Below are positions 30,489 through 39,383 of a stretch of DNA of 64,000 nt, one piece after another (positions within the stretch are counted from its first letter, which is position 1; each line of letters opens with the position of its first letter). The notes below the pieces were generated by a model. The model was not told where the DNA came from, searched no databases, and saw nothing but the letters and a program-made list of their open reading frames with translations. A program made the position numbers and the translations under genes. Origin of the DNA: Sphingomonas sp. (GTDB lineage Bacteria > Pseudomonadota > Alphaproteobacteria > Sphingomonadales > Sphingomonadaceae); assembly GCA_003248865.1 (NCBI GenBank), contig QFPK01000002.1:1-64000 (forward strand). Reading direction: 5' to 3'.

Positions 30489-30947
30489 ATGACGCGCTTC
30501 ACCGTGAACGGTAACCCCACCCAATATGAGCTGGCAGCCGACACGCCGCTGCTGTGGGCGTTGCGCGAAGCCTCCAACCTGACGGGCACCAAATTCGGCT
30601 GCGGCGCGGGGCTGTGCGGTGCCTGTACCGTGCATGTGGATGGTGTGGCGCAGCGCAGTTGCCAGATCTCGATCGGCAGCATCGAGGGCACCTATGTCAC
30701 CACGATCGAGGGTCTTTCCGACGAGCGGGATCATCCGGTGCAGGTCGCCTGGCTGGAAAAGCAGGTACCGCAGTGCGGCTTCTGCCAATCCGGCATGATC
30801 ATGGCGGCGGCCGCGCTGCTGAAGACGAACCCGAACCCCACCCGCGCCGACATCCGCGCCGCGATCAGCAATATCTGCCGATGCGGCACCTATCCGCGCG
30901 TGGAAACGGCCATCCTGCGCGCGGCCGAACTGGCGCGCGGCGGCTGA
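30489..30947 (+). CDS. (2Fe-2S)-binding small subunit, isoquinoline 1-oxidoreductase type (orphan)
   Basis: A 152-residue protein of the xanthine-oxidase-family small subunits. The plant-type 2Fe-2S motif is CGAGLCGACTVHVDG (with a preceding FGC and a later C), and the second cluster is bound by CGFCQSGMIM and CRCGTYPR. Such subunits pass electrons from a molybdenum hydroxylase (large subunit IorB-like), but no large subunit, maturation factor or electron acceptor gene is adjacent. The start MTRFTVNG at 30489 is the family start. The partner must be encoded elsewhere. Confidence 0.9.
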   Translation: MTRFTVNGNPTQYELAADTPLLWALREASNLTGTKFGCGAGLCGACTVHVDGVAQRSCQISIGSIEGTYVTTIEGLSDERDHPVQVAWLEKQVPQCGFCQSGMIMAAAALLKTNPNPTRADIRAAISNICRCGTYPRVETAILRAAELARGG

Positions 30948-30983
30948 CAGCCCGACGCCCGCCGGCGTCGGGCTGAGCTGCTC

Positions 30984-31643
30984 TCAAGCGGCCAGGCTGC
31001 GATCCCGCCTGCGTGCGGCGATGCCGACCAGGCCGAAGCCCATGATCAGCATTGCCCATGCCGCTGGCTCTGGAACGGCTTCGATGCCGATGGTGAGGCC
31101 GCTCCAGTTCTCGGTGTTGTTGGTGACAAGTGTGATCTGGCTGTAGGTGCCCTGGAAGCGGATTATGCCATGGGCCTCACCAGCCGTAATGCTGTTGCCC
31201 ACGATGGTGAAAGCACCGTTGCCCCAGAAGCCCTGCCCCTGGTCGATCAAGGTGAAGGGGGCGTCGAAGGTCCAGTTGGTCTGGATGCCATACTGCCCCA
31301 GGCTGATGATTGCGAAATAGGGGTCCGTCACTGGCGACGAGAAACTGATGACATGTGTCGCCTGAGAACCTGACGGCGCGATGAAGTCATTGTTGGCCGG
31401 CAGGTTGGTTACACCATCGTAAGCGGGCCATGGCGTGACGCCGCCCTGACGCCAGTAATCGGTGCCGCCGCTGATCTGCCAATTGTCGAACGGCCCACCT
31501 AGCGTAACGGTAATGCCGTCGATGTTGCCAGTGGCTGTCGACGAGTCGATGTTTGTCCAGTCAGTCCAGATAATGCTGGCCGCCGCCGGTGCGGCAGAAA
31601 AACAGGCGGCCGCAACGGCCATGCCGGTAAGTGTGCGAAGCAT
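30984..31643 (-). CDS. PEPxxWA-CTERM secreted protein
   Basis: A 219-residue exported protein. A signal peptide (about 1-24) precedes a beta-rich domain with many aromatic and Asn/Thr residues. The C-terminus is the sorting signal PEPAAWAMLIMGFGLVG followed by ARRRDR. In sphingomonads this tail is recognised by an exosortase-type transpeptidase system. The start at 31643 is fixed by GGGGAGGAG upstream. The central domain resembles other short PEP-CTERM proteins of unknown role; adhesion or exopolysaccharide association is common for the class but not shown here. Confidence 0.88.
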   Translation of the reverse strand: MLRTLTGMAVAAACFSAAPAAASIIWTDWTNIDSSTATGNIDGITVTLGGPFDNWQISGGTDYWRQGGVTPWPAYDGVTNLPANNDFIAPSGSQATHVISFSSPVTDPYFAIISLGQYGIQTNWTFDAPFTLIDQGQGFWGNGAFTIVGNSITAGEAHGIIRFQGTYSQITLVTNNTENWSGLTIGIEAVPEPAAWAMLIMGFGLVGIAARRRDRSLAA

Positions 31644-31705
31644 ATGCTCCTCCCCATGTTTGCGCATTCTGCGCGGTTAATGAGGAGTTAACTGCAAGAT
31701 TCATT

Positions 31706-31756
31706 CCGGGTTGACGCGGCTGAGCGGCCCCTAGGGATTCCTCCGCATCAACCCGG
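31706..31756 (-). terminator. Hairpin downstream of ilvD, probable terminator
   Basis: Arms at 31706-31719 and 31743-31756 pair over 14 positions with one G-U pair and a 23-base loop. It lies 47-97 bases after the ilvD stop on the minus strand and before the PEP-CTERM gene. Only a weak T-containing stretch follows, so termination may be partial. Confidence 0.5.
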
Positions 31757-31802
31757 TAAAGTGGGCCATATATGTAAAGCCAGCCGACATTTTGTCCGCG
31801 AT

Positions 31803-33518
<1,716 letters not shown>

Positions 33519-33597
33519 TTCAGACTCCGGGTGGTCGCTTCATTTGTGTCGGCAGGGGGGTTAGGCCCCGGTTGCGGGGCACGTCAACGGCAAATAG

Positions 33598-33624
33598 TTG
33601 CGCATTGCGCAAAACATGCGCAAT
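33598..33624 (-). promoter_or_regulatory. Overlapping TTGCGCA palindromes upstream of ilvD, candidate operator
   Basis: TTGCGCATTGCGCAA (33598-33612) is a 15-bp palindrome. ATTGCGCA (33604-33611) pairs again with TGCGCAAT (33617-33624) across 5 bases, so three TGCGCA cores lie at about 7- and 12-base spacing. The site is 80-106 bases upstream of the ilvD start and just past the aldo/keto reductase stop. The layout resembles a dimeric or tetrameric regulator site; the regulator is unknown. Confidence 0.45.
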
Positions 33625-33652
33625 AAAATTGCAAAATGGCCGATCCGGGCTG

Positions 33653-34651
33653 CTAGATGCGAACCATTTTCAACATGGCGGGATTGCCATAGCGTTCTCC
33701 GGCTGTGCCGCCGACCGGTGCGGCGGCATCCAGTTCGGCGAGATCGGCCGCCGTCAGGTGCAGGGCAGCGGCGCCTGCGGTGTCCTCCAGCGTGACGCGG
33801 CGCTTGCAGCCCGGAATCGGCACCACATCGGGCCCCTGCGCCAGCAGCCAGCCGATGGCGACCTGTGCCGCCGTCGCCTGATGGCGGGCGGCGATAGCCT
33901 TCACCACCTCCACCGCCTTCATGTTCGCGTCGAAGTTCGTGCCCTGATAACGCGGGTCGTGCTTGCGATAGTCGCTGTCGGGCAGGTCCTCGGCACGCTG
34001 GGCCGTGCCCGCCAGAAAACCCCGGCCCAGCGGCGAATAGGGCACGAAGCCGATTCCCAGTTCGCGCACCAGCGGGATGATGTCGGGCTCCGCCGTGCGT
34101 TCCCACAGCGACCATTCGGACTGCAGCGCGTCGATGGGGTGGGTGGCATGCGCCCGGCGGATGGTGGCCGGCCCTGCTTCGGAGAGGCCGATGGCGCGGA
34201 TCTTGCCCTCCCGCTTCAGGTCGGCGAGCGTGCCGACGACATCCTCGATCGGCACGTTCGGATCGACCCGGTGCTGGTAGAACAGGTCGATATGGTCTGT
34301 ACGCAGCCGCTTCAGGCTGGCTTCGCAGACGGCGCGGATATGATCCGGGCGGCTGTTTACGCCTTGCGTCTTGCCGTCCGCGATGTGGAAGCCGAACTTG
34401 GTGGCGATGATCGCCTTGTCACGCCGGTCGGCCAGCGCCTCGCCCAACAGTTCCTCGTTGATATAGGGGCCGTAGACTTCGGCGGTGTCCAGGAAATCCA
34501 TGCCGATTTCCAGCGCCCGGTGCAGGGTGGCGATGGCCTCTGCCCGGTCCACCACGCCATACATCGCCGCCATGCCGTTCACGCCGGCCATGCCCATGCA
34601 GCCCAGCCCGATGGCCGAGACTTCGAGCGATCCGAGCTTCCGTCGTTCCAT
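33653..34651 (-). CDS. Aldo/keto reductase
   Basis: A 332-residue TIM-barrel NADPH oxidoreductase. The catalytic tetrad is seen in FLDTAEVYGP (Asp, Tyr), ATKFGF (Lys) and YQHRVDPNVPIEDVVG (His). PIPGCKRRVTLEDT near the C-terminus binds NADPH. It is of the AKR13/YajO-like group that reduces aldehydes. The start MERRKLGS at 34651 fits the family. It is divergent from glmM with 58 bases between starts. Confidence 0.93.
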   Translation of the reverse strand: MERRKLGSLEVSAIGLGCMGMAGVNGMAAMYGVVDRAEAIATLHRALEIGMDFLDTAEVYGPYINEELLGEALADRRDKAIIATKFGFHIADGKTQGVNSRPDHIRAVCEASLKRLRTDHIDLFYQHRVDPNVPIEDVVGTLADLKREGKIRAIGLSEAGPATIRRAHATHPIDALQSEWSLWERTAEPDIIPLVRELGIGFVPYSPLGRGFLAGTAQRAEDLPDSDYRKHDPRYQGTNFDANMKAVEVVKAIAARHQATAAQVAIGWLLAQGPDVVPIPGCKRRVTLEDTAGAAALHLTAADLAELDAAAPVGGTAGERYGNPAMLKMVRI

Positions 34652-34709
34652 GCTTGCCTCCCGCTGAAAAGCGCGCCTAATGCCCCCCAAGTAGGAAGCG
34701 AGGACACCG

Positions 34710-36044
34710 ATGGCAAAGCGCTATTTCGGGACGGATGGCATCCGGGGGGCTGCCAACGGCCCGAAGATGACCCCGGAACTGGCGATGAAAGTAGGGCAGG
34801 CGGCCGGAACGCTGTTTCTGGACGGACCCACCAAGCACCGGGTGCTGATCGGCAAGGACACGCGGCTGTCGGGCTATATGCTGGAGCAGGCGCTGACGGC
34901 GGGCTTTACCAGCGTGGGGATGGATGTGGTGCAGGTGGGGCCGATGCCGACGCCTGCGGTCGCCATGCTGACGCGGGAAATGCGGGCGGATCTGGGCGTG
35001 ATGCTGTCCGCCAGCCACAATCCGTTCGAGGACAATGGAATCAAGCTGTTCGGCCCTGACGCCTACAAGCTGACGGACGAGCAGGAGCTGCGCATCGAGG
35101 CGCTGATCGACAGCGGCGTGGCGCGGGTGGATGGCGACCGCATCGGCCGGGCCCGGCGCATCGACGACGCGCGCGGGCGCTATATCCACGCTGTGAAATC
35201 CTCCGTGCCGGACGGGGTGCGGCTGGACGGGCTGAAGGTGGTGGTGGATTGCGCCCATGGCGCGGCCTATCGCGTGGCGCCCGAAGCGCTGTGGGAACTG
35301 GGGGCGGAGCTGATCTCCATCGGGGTCGATCCCAACGGGCTCAACATCAATGCGGGCGTGGGCTCCACCCACCCCCAGATGCTGGCGGCCAAGGTCGTGG
35401 AAACCGGCGCGCACATCGGGCTGGCGCTGGATGGGGATGCCGACCGGCTGATCGTGGTGGATGAAACCGGCCGCATCGTGGACGGCGACCAGATCATGGG
35501 CGTGATCGCGCGGAACCTGCACCAGGCTGGCAAGCTGCAGGGCGGCGCGCTGGTAACCACTGTGATGTCCAACATCGGGCTGGAGAAGTTCCTGGGCGGG
35601 CTGGGGATCGGCATGATCCGCACCGCCGTCGGCGACCGCCATGTGCTGGAGGCGATGCGGGAGAAGGGTTGTAATCTGGGCGGGGAGCAATCCGGCCATA
35701 TCATCCTTGCCGACCATGCGACCACCGGCGATGGGCTGCTGGCCGGGTTGCAGCTGCTCTCCGTGCTGGTGGCGGATGGGCGGCGGGCGAGCGAGGTGCT
35801 CACCTGCTTCACGCCCTGGCCGCAGCTGCTGAAGAATGTGCGGCAGGAACCGAAGGTGCTGGAGACGGATTCGGTGAAGGCAGCCATCGCGGCGGCGGAA
35901 AAGGCGCTGGAAGGGCGCGGGCGCCTGCTGGTGCGCAAATCCGGCACCGAGCCGCTGATCCGGGTGATGGCCGAAGGGCAGGACGAGGCGCTGGTGGCGG
36001 AAACCGTGGATGCCGTGTGCGAGGCCGTGGCCAAGGCCGCATGA
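34710..36044 (+). CDS. glmM: Phosphoglucosamine mutase
   Basis: A 444-residue enzyme converting glucosamine-6-phosphate to glucosamine-1-phosphate for peptidoglycan and lipopolysaccharide. The phosphoserine is Ser102 in SASHNPFEDNG, the metal loop is DGDADRL, the sugar loop GEQSGHI and the phosphate loop RKSGTEPLIRVM. The N-terminus KRYFGTDGIRG is diagnostic for GlmM. Its stop overlaps the start of the thiD fusion by 4 bases (ATGA). Confidence 0.97.
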   Translation: MAKRYFGTDGIRGAANGPKMTPELAMKVGQAAGTLFLDGPTKHRVLIGKDTRLSGYMLEQALTAGFTSVGMDVVQVGPMPTPAVAMLTREMRADLGVMLSASHNPFEDNGIKLFGPDAYKLTDEQELRIEALIDSGVARVDGDRIGRARRIDDARGRYIHAVKSSVPDGVRLDGLKVVVDCAHGAAYRVAPEALWELGAELISIGVDPNGLNINAGVGSTHPQMLAAKVVETGAHIGLALDGDADRLIVVDETGRIVDGDQIMGVIARNLHQAGKLQGGALVTTVMSNIGLEKFLGGLGIGMIRTAVGDRHVLEAMREKGCNLGGEQSGHIILADHATTGDGLLAGLQLLSVLVADGRRASEVLTCFTPWPQLLKNVRQEPKVLETDSVKAAIAAAEKALEGRGRLLVRKSGTEPLIRVMAEGQDEALVAETVDAVCEAVAKAA

Positions 36045-37231
36045 TGCAGTCTTTGACGCACGCGAATTCCGGGCGCGTGCCGCGCGTCCTTATAATAGCG
36101 GGTTCGGACTCCGGCGGCGGGGCCGGAATCCAGGCCGATATCAAGACGGTGACGATGCTGGGCGGCTATGCCGCCACCGCGATCACCGCGATCACGGTGC
36201 AGAACACGCTGGGGGTTTCCGCCGTGCATGCCGTGCTGCCGGAGATCGTAAGCGCACAGATCCGCGCCGTGCTGGACGATATCGGCGCCGACGCCATCAA
36301 GATCGGCATGCTGGGCGACGTGGCCACCATCGAGGCGGTCGCGGATGCGTTGCAGGGCTTGACGGCGCCCATCGTGCTGGACCCGGTGATGGTGGCGAAG
36401 GGCGGTTCCGCATTGTTGGCCGAGGAGGCGGTGGGAGCGCTGCTGGCGCGGTTGCTGCCGCGCGCCACGGTGATCACGCCCAATGTCCCCGAGCTGACGG
36501 TGCTGACCGGCACCGAGATCGCCGACGAGGCCGACATGCTGCTGGCGGCGCAGGAACTGGCTGGCGACGGGCCGGTTTCCGTGCTGGCGAAGGGCGGGCA
36601 TCTGGAAGGCGATGTCGTGGCGGACTGGCTGGTCACGCGCGACGGGCAGCAGCGCTTTGAAGGGGCGCGGATCGAGACGCGCCACACCCATGGCACCGGC
36701 TGCACGCTGGCCAGCGCCATCGCCTGCGGACTGGCCGCCGGGCTGCCGCTGGCCGACGCCGTGGAGCGGGCGCGGCGATATGTGATCACTGCGCTGCATG
36801 AGGCGCCGGGGCTGGGGCAGGGGCATGGCCCGATGGGGCATCAGGCAGTGCGGCTGGATGTGGGGCTGGAGCAGGGCGGGACTTCCGGGCGGCTGAACCA
36901 GATCACCATTGCAGCCAGCGATTATCAGGCCTCGGTGGATTTCTACCGGGCGCTGGGCCTGCGCCAGATCGTGGATGCACCGCCGCGCTATGCCCGCTTC
37001 GAAGCCGAGGGCGGGGCGACGCTTTCGATCCATCGGGCCGATGAGCCCGGCGCGACCATCTATTTCGAGGCAGCCGATCTGGATGCTCGGGCGGCCGCGC
37101 TGGGCGTGCCCGTGGTGGCGCAAAGCTGGGGCTGGCGGGAGGCGGAACTGACCGATCCGGCCGGCAACCGGCTGATCCTGTTCGATGGCGGCACCAACCG
37201 CCGCTTTCCGGACTGGCGGCTCAAATCCTGA
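36041..37231 (+). CDS. thiD: Hydroxymethylpyrimidine (phosphate) kinase ThiD fused to a VOC domain
   Basis: A 396-residue open frame with two domains. Residues about 1-270 are ThiD: LIIAGSDSGGGAGIQADIKT, VLDPVMVAKGG, VITPNVPEL and HGTGCTLASAIA match the kinase that makes HMP diphosphate for thiamine. Residues about 285-396 are a vicinal-oxygen-chelate (glyoxalase/bleomycin-resistance) domain with a normal ending DPAGNRLILFDGG. There is no stop or obvious internal start between them, so this looks like a true fusion; ThiD normally ends near residue 266. The VOC role is unknown. It is coupled to glmM upstream and overlaps rnhB. Confidence 0.9.
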   Translation: MMQSLTHANSGRVPRVLIIAGSDSGGGAGIQADIKTVTMLGGYAATAITAITVQNTLGVSAVHAVLPEIVSAQIRAVLDDIGADAIKIGMLGDVATIEAVADALQGLTAPIVLDPVMVAKGGSALLAEEAVGALLARLLPRATVITPNVPELTVLTGTEIADEADMLLAAQELAGDGPVSVLAKGGHLEGDVVADWLVTRDGQQRFEGARIETRHTHGTGCTLASAIACGLAAGLPLADAVERARRYVITALHEAPGLGQGHGPMGHQAVRLDVGLEQGGTSGRLNQITIAASDYQASVDFYRALGLRQIVDAPPRYARFEAEGGATLSIHRADEPGATIYFEAADLDARAAALGVPVVAQSWGWREAELTDPAGNRLILFDGGTNRRFPDWRLKS

Positions 37232-37797
37232 TCGCCGGTGTCGACGAGGCCGGGCGCGGGCCGCTGGCGGGGCCGGTGGTGGCAGCCGCCGTGATCCTGT
37301 GCGACGGCGGTGTCGCCGGTGTCGCCGACAGCAAGGCGTTATCGGCGAAGAAGCGCGGGCTTCTGGCCGCCGAGATTCGCTCGACGTGCCATGTGGGGGT
37401 GGGGCTGGCGAGCGTCGAGGAGATCGACCGGCTGAACATCCTGTGGGCGAGCATGCTGGCGATGCGGCGCGCGGTGGAGGCGCTTGTCGCCGAATCGGGC
37501 GTGTCGCCCGGACTGGTGCTGGTGGATGGCAACCGCTGCCCGGACTGGGGCTGGCCGTCGCGCGCGGTCATCGGCGGGGACGCCAGCGAACCGGCGATTT
37601 CGGCGGCCTCCATCATCGCCAAGGAGCTGCGCGACGGCATGATGCGGGAGCTGGCGGCGGCGCATCCGGGCTACGGCTGGGAGCGGAACATGGGCTATGG
37701 AACGGCGCAGCATCTGGCCGGGATCCGGGCGCTTGGCGTGACTGCGCACCACAGAATGAGCTTCGCGCCGGTGAAAAACGCAAAAAGCGAAAATTGA
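37228..37797 (+). CDS. rnhB: Ribonuclease HII, apparently with a non-standard start
   Basis: About 189 residues. IAGVDEAGRGPLAGPVVAAA carries the first two catalytic acids, VADSKALSAKKR the third and LVDGN the fourth, so the enzyme is RNase HII, which removes ribonucleotides from DNA. There is no ATG, GTG or TTG in frame upstream close to the motif; the next GTG (37276) would remove the catalytic DEAGRG. The CTG at 37228, overlapping the TGA of the ThiD-VOC gene, or the CTG at 37213, must serve, or a frameshift links the two genes. The exact start is therefore uncertain. Confidence 0.88.
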   Translation: MIAGVDEAGRGPLAGPVVAAAVILCDGGVAGVADSKALSAKKRGLLAAEIRSTCHVGVGLASVEEIDRLNILWASMLAMRRAVEALVAESGVSPGLVLVDGNRCPDWGWPSRAVIGGDASEPAISAASIIAKELRDGMMRELAAAHPGYGWERNMGYGTAQHLAGIRALGVTAHHRMSFAPVKNAKSEN

Positions 37798-37845
37798 GTC
37801 TTTTCGGCAACAGCCCCAGCATCTGGTGGTTGAACACGTTAACGG

Positions 37846-37938
37846 GACTCAATCCGTAGTGGCCTGAGTCGGTTGCGAGTCTCTTTCTCAGGACTCCGCC
37901 ATAAATCCATGACTTGACGTGAGATTCTCTGATGATTC
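37846..37938 (+). promoter_or_regulatory. Cluster of six GANTC sites upstream of ccrM
   Basis: GANTC, the site methylated by CcrM itself, occurs at 37846, 37866, 37877, 37892, 37923 and 37934, six times in 93 bases. In random sequence one would be expected about every 256. In Caulobacter two GANTC sites in the ccrM leader link transcription to the methylation state after replication, so the cluster probably mediates autoregulation. TTGACG at 37914 could be a -35 element. Confidence 0.7.
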
Positions 37939-37974
37939 AACCTTGGCGCGTTCAAGGATCAAAAGGGGCATCAG

Positions 37975-39057
37975 GTGAATCTCGACCGCATCATCCTGGG
38001 TGACAGCATCGCGGAAATGTCGCGCCTTCCCGAGGAGTCCGTCGATCTCATCTTCGCCGATCCGCCCTACAACCTGCAGCTGGGCGGCGACCTGACCCGG
38101 CCGGACGGCAGCCATGTCGATGCCGTGACGGACAGCTGGGACAAGTTCAGCAGCTTCGCCGATTATGATCGTTTCACCCGCGACTGGCTGGCCGCCGCGC
38201 ACCGCATCATGAAGCCCGACGCTGGGCTGTGGGTGATCGGCACCTATCACAACATCTTCCGTGTCGGCACGATCCTGCAGGACCTGGGCTTCTGGGTGCT
38301 GAACGACATCGTGTGGCGCAAGGCGAACCCGATGCCCAACTTCAAGGGCACCCGCTTCACCAACGCGCATGAGACGCTGATCTGGGCCAGCAAGAGCCCG
38401 CGCGCCCGGCCGACCTTCAACTACAAGGCGATGAAGGCGCTGAACGAGGATCTGCAGATGCGGTCCGACTGGGTGCTGCCGATCTGTTCCGGCAGCGAGC
38501 GGGTGAAGGTGGACGGCGTGAAGGCGCACCCCACGCAGAAGCCCGAGGCGCTGCTGCACCGCATCCTGCTGGCTTCCAGCAACGAAGGCGATGTCGTGCT
38601 GGACCCCTTCTTCGGCTCCGGCACCACGGGGGCTGTCGCCAAGCGGCTGGGGCGTCGCTGGATCGGGATCGAGCGCGAGCAGAAATATGCGAAGGTGGCC
38701 GAGGCGCGCATCGCCGCTGTCGAGCCGCTGGCGGCCGAGGACCGGGTGATCACGGGCGAAACCCGTGCCGCGCCGCGGGTGCCGTTCGGGGCGCTGGTGG
38801 AAACCGGCATGCTCACGCCCGGCGCGACGCTGACCGACCGGCAGCGCCGCCACAAGGCGCGGGTGCGCGCCGACGGATCGCTGGCGCTGGAGGGCGGCCA
38901 GCAGAAAGGCCGCGCCGGTTCCATCCACCAGCTGGGCGCCGCCGTGCAGGGCCTGCCGAGCTGCAACGGCTGGACCTTCTGGCATGTCGAGACTGCTTCC
39001 CGCCTGGTTCCGCTGGACCAGATGCGCGAGGCCTACAGGACGCGCGCCGGGGCCTGA
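37975..39057 (+). CDS. ccrM: Cell-cycle DNA adenine methyltransferase CcrM (GANTC)
   Basis: A 360-residue beta-class N6-adenine methyltransferase. FADPPYN (Asp29-Asn33) is the catalytic motif, and LDPFFGSGTTGAVAKRLGRRWIGIE-type sequence binds SAM. The C-terminal domain (about 265-355, ending MREAYR) is the DNA-recognition part found in CcrM of Caulobacter and Brucella. It methylates GANTC late in replication and is usually essential in alphaproteobacteria. It starts with GTG after AAGGGGC. GANTC sites crowd its promoter region. Confidence 0.96.
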   Translation: MNLDRIILGDSIAEMSRLPEESVDLIFADPPYNLQLGGDLTRPDGSHVDAVTDSWDKFSSFADYDRFTRDWLAAAHRIMKPDAGLWVIGTYHNIFRVGTILQDLGFWVLNDIVWRKANPMPNFKGTRFTNAHETLIWASKSPRARPTFNYKAMKALNEDLQMRSDWVLPICSGSERVKVDGVKAHPTQKPEALLHRILLASSNEGDVVLDPFFGSGTTGAVAKRLGRRWIGIEREQKYAKVAEARIAAVEPLAAEDRVITGETRAAPRVPFGALVETGMLTPGATLTDRQRRHKARVRADGSLALEGGQQKGRAGSIHQLGAAVQGLPSCNGWTFWHVETASRLVPLDQMREAYRTRAGA

Positions 39058-39300
39058 ACCCCGCGCGCTGAACTGCTTTCCGGCCCTCGGCCGGAGGGCA
39101 GACTTTTCCGGCTCCGGCCGGAGGGGTCGCATAATCAGGGGCGCGCGACCGGGGCTTCTCCCCCGACTCGTGACGACAGTTCGGGGGACGAACCCCCGGC
39201 GCCGGTGACTTCCGACACCGGATTGCCCGACCTGCCGTTTCACCGCCCGGCCATCAGGCCGGGGCCTCACACCCGACCATCGGGTGGCCGGGCGGTGAAC
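39058..39300 (+). other. Run of hairpins after ccrM, including a 61-nt stem
   Basis: The 326-bp gap to the next gene holds no frame that looks coding. At 39240-39254 and 39286-39300 are perfect 15-bp inverted arms with further pairing inside; this is probably the ccrM terminator. Before it, GGGGG at 39184-39188 can pair either with CCCCC at 39160-39164 or with CCCCC at 39194-39198, two mutually exclusive hairpins, and smaller GC hairpins lie at about 39083-39120. No known riboswitch was recognised. Confidence 0.5.
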
Positions 39301-39331
39301 GGCGTTGTCGCGCAACTGCCACGCTTGCATT

Positions 39332-39348
39332 GATATGTTGTAACATCT
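39332..39348 (+). promoter_or_regulatory. Candidate Zur-type palindrome before the zinc receptor
   Basis: ATGTTGTAACAT (39335-39346) is a palindrome apart from its two centre bases, in an A+T-rich island 38 bases before the receptor ATG. It resembles the ATGTTATAACAT-type sites bound by Zur, the zinc-responsive Fur homologue. Zinc control of this receptor would be expected from its His-rich segment. One site only and not a perfect match. Confidence 0.45.
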
Positions 39349-39383
39349 AATGCTCCGATCAACAGTCAGAACCCGGAGTCGCC

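Noticed and set aside
39058..39383. A cobalamin riboswitch before the TonB receptor
   Set aside because: The conserved B12-box type sequence is not seen and the receptor has zinc-type features.
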